DNA from: Christiangramia sp.
GTDB taxonomy: Bacteria; Bacteroidota; Bacteroidia; Flavobacteriales; Flavobacteriaceae
Reading direction: 5' to 3'
DNA length: 22,844 bases
NCBI GenBank assembly: GCA_024635735.1
Contig: JAGXII010000146.1
Coordinates: forward strand, 1-22,844
The notes beneath the pieces are model-generated. The model was not told the origin of the DNA. It did no database searches and worked only from the letters and a program-made list of their open reading frames with translations. Shown here one piece after another: positions 15,220 through 22,756 of this stretch. Position numbers and translations under genes: made by a program. How positions within the stretch are numbered: position 1 is the first letter of the stretch; each line of letters begins with the position of its first letter.

Positions 15220-15735
15220 ATGAAAAGATATTCCGGAACCTTAGTTTTTCTTCTTGCGCTTGTTATGATTTTAAGCTGCCAGCGGGATGATATCTGCCCG
15301 GCATCGACGGACACCACTCCCCTGCTAATTATCCGCTTTTATGAAAATCAGGATCCTTTCGACTTAAAAGCTCCGCAAAACTTAAGAATTCAGGAAACGG
15401 GAAATGACACCAGCTTTGTTTATTACAGGTATAGCCAGGATAGTATTGCTATTCCCTTAAGAACAGATCAGGATCTTTCAGAATTTGTCTTTACACTCAA
15501 CGCATCCGATACTTCGGCTACCGATGCTGAACCTGGAATTGCCGATACGCTTGTTTTTAGTTATGGAAGAGAACAGGAATATCTTAACCGCGCATGCGCT
15601 TTCAGAGTAAATTATGTAGGCCTAAAAGCTACATTGAGTGATGGTCCCTCCGGAGAGGATTGGATTGAAGATATTCAAATAGAACAAGCAAATGTTGAAA
15701 ATGAAAATCAAGCCCATGTTTCGATATTTTTCTAG
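15220..15735 (+). CDS. DUF6452 family lipoprotein
   Basis: This 171-residue protein carries a lipoprotein signal peptide (MKRYSGTLVFLLALVMILSC, lipidated at C20) followed by QRDDICPASTDTTPLLIIRFY, which I recognise as the DUF6452 family of Bacteroidota. The rest is a beta-rich domain (LRIQETGNDTSFVYYRYSQD, FVFTLNASDTS). The function is unknown; it is likely anchored in a membrane facing the periplasm. Its ATG follows the stop of the broken rlmD gene without a gap (TAAATG), and its own last 44 bases overlap the DUF6048 gene, so the three form one operon. A nonsense codon in rlmD could lower its expression by polarity. Confidence 0.85.
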   Translation: MKRYSGTLVFLLALVMILSCQRDDICPASTDTTPLLIIRFYENQDPFDLKAPQNLRIQETGNDTSFVYYRYSQDSIAIPLRTDQDLSEFVFTLNASDTSATDAEPGIADTLVFSYGREQEYLNRACAFRVNYVGLKATLSDGPSGEDWIEDIQIEQANVENENQAHVSIFF

Positions 15736-16420
15736 TCTTCTTATAATCATTCTTTTTACAGAGGTAGTTTCTGCCCAGGAAACCGCTATAGCGCAGGATA
15801 GTATTCAGTACAAAGATAAATACGGAATGCGGGTTGGGATAGACCTCAGTAAACCTTTAAGGAGCTTGCTGGACGATAAATATGACGGACTGGAAATTGT
15901 AGGGGACTATCGAATTAATGAGGATTTCTATGCTGCCGCCGAACTTGGAAATGAAAAAATGACTTTTGAAGGTGATAATATTAAAACCATCACTAACGGA
16001 AGCTATATAAAACTTGGCGCAGACTATAATGCTTATGATAACTGGCAGGATATGCAAAACAGTATTTTTGTAGGAGCACGTTATGGTTTCGCGACTTTTT
16101 CACAAAGCCTTGACAGCTATCGTATCTATACCTCCTCTAATTATTACGGGCCTGATATTAGAACAGAAAATACTGAAACCAGTGGCCTTAATGCCAGTTG
16201 GCTCGAGCTCATGATAGGAATTAAAGTGGAGGTATTAAATAATCTTTTCCTTTCTGCTAATGTTCAGCTAAAGAGAAGGATCAGTCAGAAAACACCCTCT
16301 AACTTTGATAATCTTGCAATCCCAGGCTTTGGGCGCACTTATGACGATAGTGATTTTGGAGCCGGCTATGGTTATTCCATTTCATATTTAATTCCGCTTT
16401 ACAAAAAGAATAAGGATTAA
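15692..16420 (+). CDS. DUF6048 family outer-membrane-type protein
   Basis: This protein, up to 242 residues, has a signal peptide (FRYFSSLLIIILFTEVVSAQ) and then alternating strands such as YGMRVGIDLSKPLRSLL, NEDFYAAAELGNEKM and NSIFVGARYGFATF, ending with YGYSISYLIPLYKKNKD. This is the DUF6048 family of Bacteroidota, probably an outer-membrane beta barrel. Three in-frame ATGs exist (15692, 15701, 15716); the most upstream is given, but the signal peptide would work from any. The start lies inside DUF6452, so the pair is translationally coupled and likely functions together: a lipoprotein plus a barrel. Its stop overlaps the stop of the opposing methyltransferase by four bases. The function is unknown. 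Confidence 0.82.
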   Translation: MLKMKIKPMFRYFSSLLIIILFTEVVSAQETAIAQDSIQYKDKYGMRVGIDLSKPLRSLLDDKYDGLEIVGDYRINEDFYAAAELGNEKMTFEGDNIKTITNGSYIKLGADYNAYDNWQDMQNSIFVGARYGFATFSQSLDSYRIYTSSNYYGPDIRTENTETSGLNASWLELMIGIKVEVLNNLFLSANVQLKRRISQKTPSNFDNLAIPGFGRTYDDSDFGAGYGYSISYLIPLYKKNKD

Positions 16421-17586
16421 TTATCCTGCTGCTCCTGTTTGCTTTTCTTCTTGGAACCCTCGTAGATCACATATTTTAAAAGACGGGCTTCCAACGGGCC
16501 GTTATAGAGTTTTATCTTGCGGGAGGCACGCAATCCAACACTTTTAATAGCATCAAAATTGGTTGCGATAAACCAGGCATGAGTGCCGTGATAATTCTGC
16601 TTTAACGTGTCCCCTATTTGTGCATAGAATTTTTCCACATCTATTTCTAGTCGCTCTCCATAAGGCGGATTAAAAAGCATATGAAGGTAACGATCACTTT
16701 GTTTTACGCTTTCAAAGAAATTCTTCTGTTCTATCTCAATAAATTCGGAAAGGTTGGCATTTTTCACATTTTCCTTCGCTTTCATTACTGCCGAAGGAGC
16801 CTTGTCGAAACCTTTAATTTTAAAATGAAATTCCCGAACCTTTTTCAGTGCAGATTCCTCAATCTTTTCAAAAAGATCTTCATCCCAGTCTTTCCATTTT
16901 TCGAATCCGAATTCCTTTCTGTTTAAATTAGGAGGAATATTACAGGCGATCATAGCAGCTTCAATTGGAATAGTTCCGCTACCGCACATTGGATCCAGAA
17001 AATCGCATTGTCCATCCCAACCTGAAAGCAATAGCATTCCGGCAGCAAGCACTTCATTAACCGGAGCGATATTGGTAGCCAGACGATATCCTCTTTTATG
17101 CAAAGATTCCCCTGAGCTATCAAAAGAAACGTCGCAGTGATTTTTTTCAATATGGATATTGATTCGCAAACTCGGGAAATCAAGATCTACATCAGGACGT
17201 TTTCCAAATTTATCTCTGAACCTGTCAACGATCGCATCTTTTGTCTTTAAGGATATATACTGGGAATGTGTAAAAATATCAGAATGGACCGTAGAGTCCA
17301 CTGCCAGGGAGCCATTTACATCTAAAAATTTTTCCCAGGGCAGTTTATAAATCTGGTCGTATAGTTCCTGTTCTGAATTTACTTTAAAGCTTTCGTATGG
17401 TTTTAAGATTTTAATGGCTGTTCTAAGACATAGATTAGCTTTGTACATAAAACCTTTATCTCCAACAAAACTCACCATCCTTGTTCCTTCATTGATATCC
17501 ATTGCACCTAACTGCAATAATTCCTTGGCAAGTATTTGTTCAAAACCGAATAAGGTTTTGGCTATCATTTTAAAGTTATTACTCAT
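16417..17586 (-). CDS. THUMP-domain class I SAM-dependent RNA methyltransferase (RlmL/TrmN-like)
   Basis: This 389-residue protein has an N-terminal ferredoxin-like/THUMP RNA-binding region (about 1-160, FKMIAKTLFGFEQILAKEL through DLDFPSLRINIHIEKNHCDV) and a Rossmann-like methyltransferase domain. The SAM motif is FLDPMCGSGTIPIEAAMIA and the catalytic motif is FNPPYGERL, of the kind that methylates an exocyclic amine, usually N2 of guanine. RlmL (23S rRNA G2445) is the closest well-known case, and stand-alone forms of this length are usual in Firmicutes and Bacteroidota. The C-terminal tail is lysine-rich (GSKKKSKQEQQDN). The exact target nucleotide cannot be read from sequence. It converges with DUF6048 and is divergent from the ZIP gene. 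Confidence 0.9.
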   Translation of the reverse strand: MSNNFKMIAKTLFGFEQILAKELLQLGAMDINEGTRMVSFVGDKGFMYKANLCLRTAIKILKPYESFKVNSEQELYDQIYKLPWEKFLDVNGSLAVDSTVHSDIFTHSQYISLKTKDAIVDRFRDKFGKRPDVDLDFPSLRINIHIEKNHCDVSFDSSGESLHKRGYRLATNIAPVNEVLAAGMLLLSGWDGQCDFLDPMCGSGTIPIEAAMIACNIPPNLNRKEFGFEKWKDWDEDLFEKIEESALKKVREFHFKIKGFDKAPSAVMKAKENVKNANLSEFIEIEQKNFFESVKQSDRYLHMLFNPPYGERLEIDVEKFYAQIGDTLKQNYHGTHAWFIATNFDAIKSVGLRASRKIKLYNGPLEARLLKYVIYEGSKKKSKQEQQDN

Positions 17587-17606
17587 ATTCCTTCTTTAAA
17601 GAACCA

Positions 17607-17625
17607 CAAAAATAGGTTAATTTTG
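17607..17625. promoter_or_regulatory. Back-to-back -7 elements between methyltransferase and ZIP genes
   Basis: TATTTTTG is read on the minus strand (17614-17607), 20 bases before the methyltransferase ATG. TAATTTTG is read on the plus strand (17618-17625), about 73 bases before the ZIP gene start. Only three bases separate them, so the two promoters would compete for polymerase if both are used. Neither has a TTG at standard spacing. Confidence 0.4.
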
Positions 17626-17698
17626 TTCCAAAGTATAATAATTAGAAGATTGTTGAATTCATAGTTTTACGTCTTCGCCTTAACCAACCAATCGTACT

Positions 17699-18382
17699 TT
17701 GCTAACAGGATATTATATTTATTTACTACCAATTCTCGCGGTAATCGCAGGATATGTTATCTCTCTTTTTTTAAAACCCGGTAATTCTTCCGGCTTTAAA
17801 CTTCTGCTTGCATTCAGTGGTGCTTATCTTCTGGCAGTAACGGTTCTCGAATTACTTCCTGATGTATACCGTAATCCCGATGAAGGAATTGGTGTATTTA
17901 TAATGCTTGGGATTTTATTACAGATCGTTCTGGAATTTTTATCTAAAGGAGTAGAACATGGTCATATTCATTTTCAGGAAAATTCAAATGCCTTCCCGGT
18001 ACTTTTACTTGTTAGCCTGAGTTTGCATTCTTTACTGGAAGGTTTTCCCCTGGACAAAGACACTCATATTTTAAATGGAATAGTTATTCATAAAATTCCG
18101 GTAGCCGCAATACTTTCGGTATTTCTAACCCATAGCAAACTGAGGAAATCCAGAACCTTTTTATTTCTTGGTTTTTTCGCACTAATGACTCCGCTGGGAA
18201 ACTGGCTGAAGAATAATATTGAAATTTTTAGTGAGTATGCTCCTTACGTGAATGCCATGGTAATTGGTATTTTTCTGCATGTTTCTACAACTATTTTATT
18301 CGAATCGTCTAAAAATCATTCCTTTAATGCTTCAAAACTGGGAGTTATTATTCTGGGAATTCTATTAGCCTATTTTATATAA
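17699..18382 (+). CDS. ZIP family divalent metal transporter
   Basis: This 227-residue inner-membrane protein is a ZIP transporter, which brings Zn2+ or a related metal into the cytoplasm. It has about seven to eight hydrophobic segments. Metal-site motifs of the family can be seen: LSLHSLLEGFP (His and Glu of TM4) and GIVIHKIPVA (His of TM5), plus the His-rich loop KGVEHGHIHFQ. The start is TTG at 17699 (MLTGYYIYLLP); no ATG in frame lies upstream at a sensible distance, and the first helix begins straight after. The stop overlaps the ATG of the DUF4268 gene (TAATG), so the two are coupled. The metal and regulation are not evident from sequence. Confidence 0.87.
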   Translation: MLTGYYIYLLPILAVIAGYVISLFLKPGNSSGFKLLLAFSGAYLLAVTVLELLPDVYRNPDEGIGVFIMLGILLQIVLEFLSKGVEHGHIHFQENSNAFPVLLLVSLSLHSLLEGFPLDKDTHILNGIVIHKIPVAAILSVFLTHSKLRKSRTFLFLGFFALMTPLGNWLKNNIEIFSEYAPYVNAMVIGIFLHVSTTILFESSKNHSFNASKLGVIILGILLAYFI

Positions 18383-18807
18383 TGTTCAGTAAAGAAGAAT
18401 CAAAACAAATACGTCAGGAATTCTGGACAGGTTTTGGGAAGGAATACCCACATAAATGGCTGTTATACAACACGAAGATCAGGGAGTTGCAGTTAAAATT
18501 TACCTTTAACCTAAAGGTAGCACTGGTTTCTCTGGATATTATTGATGATGAATTGATCAGGGAATATTATTTCGAAAAACTTGAATCGCTGAAAAAAATT
18601 CTTCAGACTGAATATTTTCCGGAAATTATTTTCGCAAAAGATTACGAACTCCCGGAAGGTAAAGAGATTTCCCGAATCTATGTAGAACTGACAGATGTGA
18701 GTATACATAAAGAAAAGGACTGGCCACTGGTAAAAGAATTCCTTTCAGGAAACATGATTTTACTGGAAAATTTCTTCAAAGATTTCGCCGATTTTATAAA
18801 AAAGTAG
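18382..18807 (+). CDS. DUF4268 domain protein
   Basis: This 141-residue soluble protein matches what I know of DUF4268: it begins MFSKEESKQIRQEFWTGFGK, with the segment KWLLYNTKIRELQLKFTF and the C-terminal WPLVKEFLSGNMILLENFF. DUF4268 has been noted as a PD-(D/E)XK nuclease-like fold in larger proteins, but here the domain stands alone and no nuclease motif can be asserted. The gene overlaps the ZIP transporter by one base. The repeat copy B starts 12 bases after its stop and may act as the transcript's 3' end, given its hairpins. Confidence 0.8.
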   Translation: MFSKEESKQIRQEFWTGFGKEYPHKWLLYNTKIRELQLKFTFNLKVALVSLDIIDDELIREYYFEKLESLKKILQTEYFPEIIFAKDYELPEGKEISRIYVELTDVSIHKEKDWPLVKEFLSGNMILLENFFKDFADFIKK

Positions 18808-18818
18808 TTTAATTTCTA

Positions 18819-18980
18819 TTATGTATATCCGTTTTTAGTCATAATAGTTATCTGGTCACCCTGTCCCGATAGCTATCTGGATATTTCAGGGTCTCTTTTA
18901 TGATTTATAGTATTTTAAGATTCTGAAGCAAGTTCAGAATGACGCACTTTATTAAATTAGGATACTTAACGGACAATCAA
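18819..18980 (-). repeat. Long interspersed repeat, copy B (inverted relative to copy A at 1354-1508)
   Basis: Read on the minus strand this matches 1354-1508, including 52- and 29-base perfectly identical ends. It lies in the 214-base gap between DUF4268 and the araC-type gene. The main difference from copy A is in the hairpin nearer its left end, where a segment with the palindrome GATAGCTATC (18868-18877) replaces the short loop. The remaining gap (18981-19021) shows nothing recognisable. Confidence 0.9.
18855..18943 (-). repeat. REP-like hairpin pair within repeat copy B
   Basis: The unit runs from GTCA (18855-18858) to TGAC (18940-18943). One hairpin keeps stems ATTCTGAA (18920-18927) and TTCAGAAT (18933-18940), as in copy A. 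The other has outer arms CCCTG and CAGGG with a longer interior holding the self-complementary GATAGCTATC. The two hairpins face each other, as in a mosaic REP element. Confidence 0.7.
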
Positions 18981-19021
18981 TTTCTATTTGATAGAATTTG
19001 AAATAATGAAATGAAGTGTTT

Positions 19022-19951
19022 TTAATTAAAGGTAATCTTCTTATTTCGAATATTTACCTTCGACTGATACTCTCCGGGAGACATTTTCTTTCTCCTTTTG
19101 AATACCCGGTTAAAATAGGAACGGCTTTCAAATCCGCATTCCAGATAAATATCTTTTATGGTTCTTTCTTTATTTTGAAGCAGGCTTACCGCAAGTTTAA
19201 TCCGTTCGTTATTAATAAAATCTGTGGGTGATATTCCCATTTCATTTTTGAAAACCCTGTAAAAATTAGATTCACTCATACAGGCCGTTTCACTCAATTG
19301 CTCTACTGAAATAGGCCTGTGCAGGTTTTTCCGAATATATTCCACCACATAAGCCAGACGGCTATTACTGCTTAACTTAAAACTCTGTTCCGTATAAATT
19401 TTACGGGTGTTTGTTTGGAGAATTCTTATAATTAATTCCTGCAGCATATTATCTACAAAGAGATCTTTGGCAGGATGATTTTCGGTGAACAAAAATATAA
19501 GCCGTTGCAGTATCTGGTAAATCCCAATATCGTTGGTGAAATGAAAGTTGTAATCCATAAGGTTCCATTCTCCCCCATCTGCCTTTAGCATATTCTCGTT
19601 CATATGGCAGAGTACCTTATCTATTTTATCTTCAGAAATTGCCATAGCCAGGCAACGGGTAGGATTGGAATCCTTGGCTTCAGGAAAATCTATGCACATC
19701 AATTCATCAGGAGGTAGTATTAAAGATTCACCCGGAAGAAAATCGAATGGATTTTGATCGCGTAAATGCATGATTTTCTTCCCCCGTAACATACTTGCAA
19801 GAACAGGCTTATCAAACTGGAGAAGAACCTTTTCTGCCACTTCATGCGTTTCAAAAATATGAAGAGCAGCATTGTTCATGGTGTAAGAGGTCTGGTTCTC
19901 CACAAGATTCTCTAATTTCCGGTTCTCGTAAAAATGTTTGGGTAACTCCAT
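19022..19951 (-). CDS. AraC family transcriptional regulator
   Basis: This 309-residue protein has an N-terminal AraC_N-type sensing domain (about 1-195, with ALHIFETHEVAEKVLLQFDKP and FLPGESLILPPDELMCIDF) and a C-terminal double helix-turn-helix (about 205-300). The first HTH is ISVEQLSETACMSESNFYRVF and the second is KDIYLECGFESRSYFNRVF, followed by the family signature KMSPGEY. It is divergent from the aldehyde dehydrogenase gene across 225 bases, the usual layout for a regulator controlling its neighbour; the ligand is probably an alcohol, aldehyde or related signal, by inference. The ATG at 19951 follows GAGGAATTC on the minus strand, one of few Shine-Dalgarno-like sequences here. Confidence 0.9.
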   Translation of the reverse strand: MELPKHFYENRKLENLVENQTSYTMNNAALHIFETHEVAEKVLLQFDKPVLASMLRGKKIMHLRDQNPFDFLPGESLILPPDELMCIDFPEAKDSNPTRCLAMAISEDKIDKVLCHMNENMLKADGGEWNLMDYNFHFTNDIGIYQILQRLIFLFTENHPAKDLFVDNMLQELIIRILQTNTRKIYTEQSFKLSSNSRLAYVVEYIRKNLHRPISVEQLSETACMSESNFYRVFKNEMGISPTDFINNERIKLAVSLLQNKERTIKDIYLECGFESRSYFNRVFKRRKKMSPGEYQSKVNIRNKKITFN

Positions 19952-20101
19952 GAATTCCTCAATCTTGAGATTCTAATTTTTTTCACTTATATATCTCTAA
20001 ATATACAATATAACATGATTTATTTTAAGGATTTTATAATAAATGAAACGATTGTTCATGGTAATGATAGAATAGGTCAGCATTTTTAAAAGTCTGAATC
20101 T

Positions 20102-20109
20102 TAACTTTG
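20102..20109 (+). promoter_or_regulatory. -7 element of the aldehyde dehydrogenase operon
   Basis: TAACTTTG is an exact TAnnTTTG match, 67 bases before the ATG at 20177. No TTG is seen at the usual -33 spacing, which would fit a promoter that needs an activator such as the divergent AraC protein. That dependence is an inference; no clear operator repeat could be assigned in 19952-20176. Confidence 0.45.
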
Positions 20110-20176
20110 AGAGACTTCCGAAATTCTATAACCACCGGAATGACTTCAATATTTAATAATCTAAAATTTATACATT

Positions 20177-21700
20177 ATGAGCGACGTTCAGACCACAGAG
20201 AAAAAAGCGATCCAAAAACCCAAATTCAAGGATAAGTATGATAATTATATAGGAGGGAAATGGACCGCTCCGGTGAAGGGTGAATATTTTGACAATATTT
20301 CTCCTGTTGATGGAAATAGTTTTACCAAAGTTGCCCGATCTACTCAGGAAGATATAGATAAAGCTATTGATGCCGCCTGGAAAGCAGCACCCGAATGGAA
20401 TAATTCTTCAGCAGCATATCGCAGTAATCTGTTACTAAAGATTGCTGACATTATGGAAAAAAACCTTGAAGACCTTGCCCGTGCAGAAACTTGGGACAAT
20501 GGGAAAGCAGTTAGGGAAACACTTGCGGCAGACCTTCCACTGGCTGTAGATCACTTTAGATATTTTGCGGGCGTAATACGTGCGGAAGAAGGATCGGTAA
20601 GTGAGCTTGATTCAAATACCGTATGTATTAATGTAACCGAACCATTAGGAGTCGTAGGACAGATTATTCCCTGGAATTTCCCGATTTTGATGGCTACCTG
20701 GAAACTTGCCCCTGCCCTCGCCGCTGGTAACTGCGTTGTTTTAAAACCTGCAGAACAAACTCCGGTTGGTATTATGATCCTTATGGAACTGATTGAAGAT
20801 ATACTGCCAGCAGGTGTATTAAATATTGTTAATGGATTTGGAGCCGAAGCTGGAAAACCTTTGGCATCAAGCCCGCGTATTAATAAGATAGCCTTTACGG
20901 GAGAAACTACCACAGGACAGCTTATTATGCAATATGCATCTAAAAATATTACACCGGTTACCCTGGAACTTGGAGGAAAATCTCCAAACGTTTTCTTCGA
21001 GAGTATCATGGATGCCGATGATGAATTCTTTGATAAGTGTATAGAAGGTGCCGTAATGTTCGCCCTTAATCAGGGAGAAGTTTGTACCTGCCCTTCCAGA
21101 TTGCTAATCCAGGAAAGTATTTACGATAAATTTATTGAAAGAATAATTGAAAGAACCAAAGCTATTAAACTGGGCCATCCACTGGACCCGGATACAATGA
21201 TGGGTGCGCAGGCTTCCAACGATCAGTATGAAAAGATCCTGAATTACATCAAAATTGGTAAGGAAGAAGGATGCGAAGTTCTTACCGGCGGAGAGGCAGC
21301 CTTTAACGAAGGTCTTGATGGCGGTTATTATATCCAGCCAACAATTCTGAAAGGAAACAATAAAATGAGAGTATTCCAGGAAGAAATCTTTGGCCCGGTG
21401 GTTTGCGTAACCACTTTTAAGGATGAAGCTGAAGCTATTGAAATCGCAAATGATACCTTATATGGTTTAGGTGCCGGTGTATGGACGAGAGACACTCACC
21501 AGGCTTACCAGATTGCGAGAGCTATTAAGGCAGGTCGAGTTTGGGTAAATAATTACCATAACTATCCTGCACATGCACCATTTGGAGGTTATAAGAAATC
21601 AGGTATAGGTCGCGAAAATCACAAAATGATGCTTAGCCATTACCGCCAAACCAAGAATATGCTTGTTTCTTATGATAAGAAGGCAATGGGATTCTTCTAG
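20177..21700 (+). CDS. NAD(P)-dependent aldehyde dehydrogenase (AldB/ExaC-like)
   Basis: This 507-residue protein is a full-length aldehyde dehydrogenase, oxidising aldehydes to acids. The catalytic residues are E264 (VTLELGGKSP) and C303 (NQGEVCTCPSR), the latter in the form typical of AldB/ExaC acetaldehyde dehydrogenases. Cofactor-binding sequence GQIIPWNFPILMATWKLAPA and the C-terminal APFGGYKKSGIGRENH are present. By similarity to this subgroup it likely handles acetaldehyde or other short aldehydes from alcohol metabolism. It is followed after 11 bases by a DUF779 gene, a recurrent partner of this subgroup, and is divergent from an AraC regulator. No alcohol dehydrogenase is adjacent. 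Confidence 0.94.
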   Translation: MSDVQTTEKKAIQKPKFKDKYDNYIGGKWTAPVKGEYFDNISPVDGNSFTKVARSTQEDIDKAIDAAWKAAPEWNNSSAAYRSNLLLKIADIMEKNLEDLARAETWDNGKAVRETLAADLPLAVDHFRYFAGVIRAEEGSVSELDSNTVCINVTEPLGVVGQIIPWNFPILMATWKLAPALAAGNCVVLKPAEQTPVGIMILMELIEDILPAGVLNIVNGFGAEAGKPLASSPRINKIAFTGETTTGQLIMQYASKNITPVTLELGGKSPNVFFESIMDADDEFFDKCIEGAVMFALNQGEVCTCPSRLLIQESIYDKFIERIIERTKAIKLGHPLDPDTMMGAQASNDQYEKILNYIKIGKEEGCEVLTGGEAAFNEGLDGGYYIQPTILKGNNKMRVFQEEIFGPVVCVTTFKDEAEAIEIANDTLYGLGAGVWTRDTHQAYQIARAIKAGRVWVNNYHNYPAHAPFGGYKKSGIGRENHKMMLSHYRQTKNMLVSYDKKAMGFF

Positions 21701-21711
21701 AAATTAAATTT

Positions 21712-22095
21712 ATGACTCAAAGAGTAGATATAACTGAAGAAGCAAAAAAAGTAATTGATCAACTTCGTAAAAGACATGGGGAGCTAATGTTTCATCAAAG
21801 CGGAGGATGCTGTGATGGATCTTCACCTATGTGCCTTGAAAAAGGCGATCTGTTGCTTAATGAAAATGATGTTTGGCTGGGAACAATTCATGGATGTGAA
21901 TTCTTTATGAGTAAAGACCAGTTTGAATATTGGAAACATACGCATTTGACGGTTGACGTTACTCATGGTCGTGGATCAAGCTTTTCACTTGAAATTCCTC
22001 TTGGATTGAGATTTGTTATAAAATCCCGTCTGTTCAAGGAAGAAGAACGTGAGAATTTAGAACCAGTGAAATATGGTGAACAGTTTATTGATTAA
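21712..22095 (+). CDS. DUF779 protein, partner of aldehyde dehydrogenase
   Basis: This 127-residue protein is DUF779. It has the conserved Cys/His-rich segment H28 to C41 (HQSGGCCDGSSPMC), with C33, C34 and C41, then GTIHGCEFFMS and a C-terminal GRGSSFSLEIPLGLRF. The cysteines and histidines look suited to metal binding or redox chemistry, but the function is unknown. It lies 11 bases after the aldehyde dehydrogenase stop and is followed by a terminator, so the two form an operon. The repeated pairing of the families across bacteria suggests it aids the enzyme, for example in maturation or protection of the catalytic cysteine; that is inference. Confidence 0.9.
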   Translation: MTQRVDITEEAKKVIDQLRKRHGELMFHQSGGCCDGSSPMCLEKGDLLLNENDVWLGTIHGCEFFMSKDQFEYWKHTHLTVDVTHGRGSSFSLEIPLGLRFVIKSRLFKEEERENLEPVKYGEQFID

Positions 22096-22114
22096 AAACT
22101 GTTTTGGTTAGGTT

Positions 22115-22149
22115 GAAATCCGCACCATATAAGGTGCGGATTTTCTATT
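22115..22149 (+). terminator. Rho-independent terminator of the ALDH-DUF779 operon
   Basis: A hairpin with arms AAATCCGCACC (22116-22126) and GGTGCGGATTT (22133-22143), a six-base loop and a following T-rich stretch lies 20 bases after the DUF779 stop. Confidence 0.88.
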
Positions 22150-22170
22150 TTTATAAGATCACTCATCAAA

Positions 22171-22743
22171 ATGGTTAAAAAAGGGAATATATTAGAAACT
22201 AAACGATGCTTTTTAAAGCCGGTGGAAAATTCAGATATAGGACATATTTTCAGAGGTCTTTCCCATCCTGAAATTATAAAATATTACGGCGTCAACTACC
22301 ATACTTTGGAAGAGACCAATGAACAAATGAACTGGTATTCCAATTTAGAAAAGTCAGGTTCCAGTCAATGGTGGATTATTCGGCTAAATGATTCCAGTAC
22401 CTTTTGTGGTGCCATTGGTTATAATGATTTAAACCTGGAGCATAAAAAGGCTGAAATTGGCTTCTGGCTTTTTCCAGAATTCTGGGGAAAAGGAGTTATG
22501 AAGGAATGTGCTCTAAAGATTACAGACTATCTGTTCCGCGAAATTGGAGTACATCGTATCGAAGCTTTCGTGGAGGAAAGAAACAAGAATTCTATCCGAT
22601 TACTTTCAAAATTAGGATTTAAATATGAAGGCACTATGGACGATTGTGAAGTAAAAAATGGAGAGTTTATAAGTGTTTCCATATATGCTTATAAAAAAAA
22701 CTATAGAGGTCAGTATTTAAATTCATATCTTCAAAGTCAATAA
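22171..22743 (+). CDS. GNAT family N-acetyltransferase (RimJ/RimL-like)
   Basis: This 190-residue protein is a GNAT acetyltransferase of the RimJ/RimL type, which moves an acetyl group from acetyl-CoA to an amine, such as a protein N-terminus or small molecule. Family sequence is seen at LETKRCFLKPVENSDI, then AEIGFWLFPEFWGKGVMKEC, where WGKGV marks the acetyl-CoA loop, and HRIEAFVEERNKNSIRLLSKLGF near the end. The substrate cannot be inferred. The C-terminus (KNYRGQYLNSYLQSQ) looks unlike the usual end of the family and lies next to an incoming transposase gene, so the last residues may be coded by inserted DNA. The gene is monocistronic, behind the DUF779 terminator. Confidence 0.85.
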   Translation: MVKKGNILETKRCFLKPVENSDIGHIFRGLSHPEIIKYYGVNYHTLEETNEQMNWYSNLEKSGSSQWWIIRLNDSSTFCGAIGYNDLNLEHKKAEIGFWLFPEFWGKGVMKECALKITDYLFREIGVHRIEAFVEERNKNSIRLLSKLGFKYEGTMDDCEVKNGEFISVSIYAYKKNYRGQYLNSYLQSQ

Positions 22744-22756
22744 ATATAGTAATAAC

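Noticed and set aside
1354..18980. Composite transposon bounded by the two inverted repeats
   Set aside because: The block carries housekeeping genes (rny, zapA, cysteine desulfurase) and no transposase, and the repeats carry REP-like hairpins rather than IS ends.
20551..21009. 152-codon open frame antisense to the aldehyde dehydrogenase
   Set aside because: It is a shadow of the strongly conserved dehydrogenase codons and its product shows no domain.
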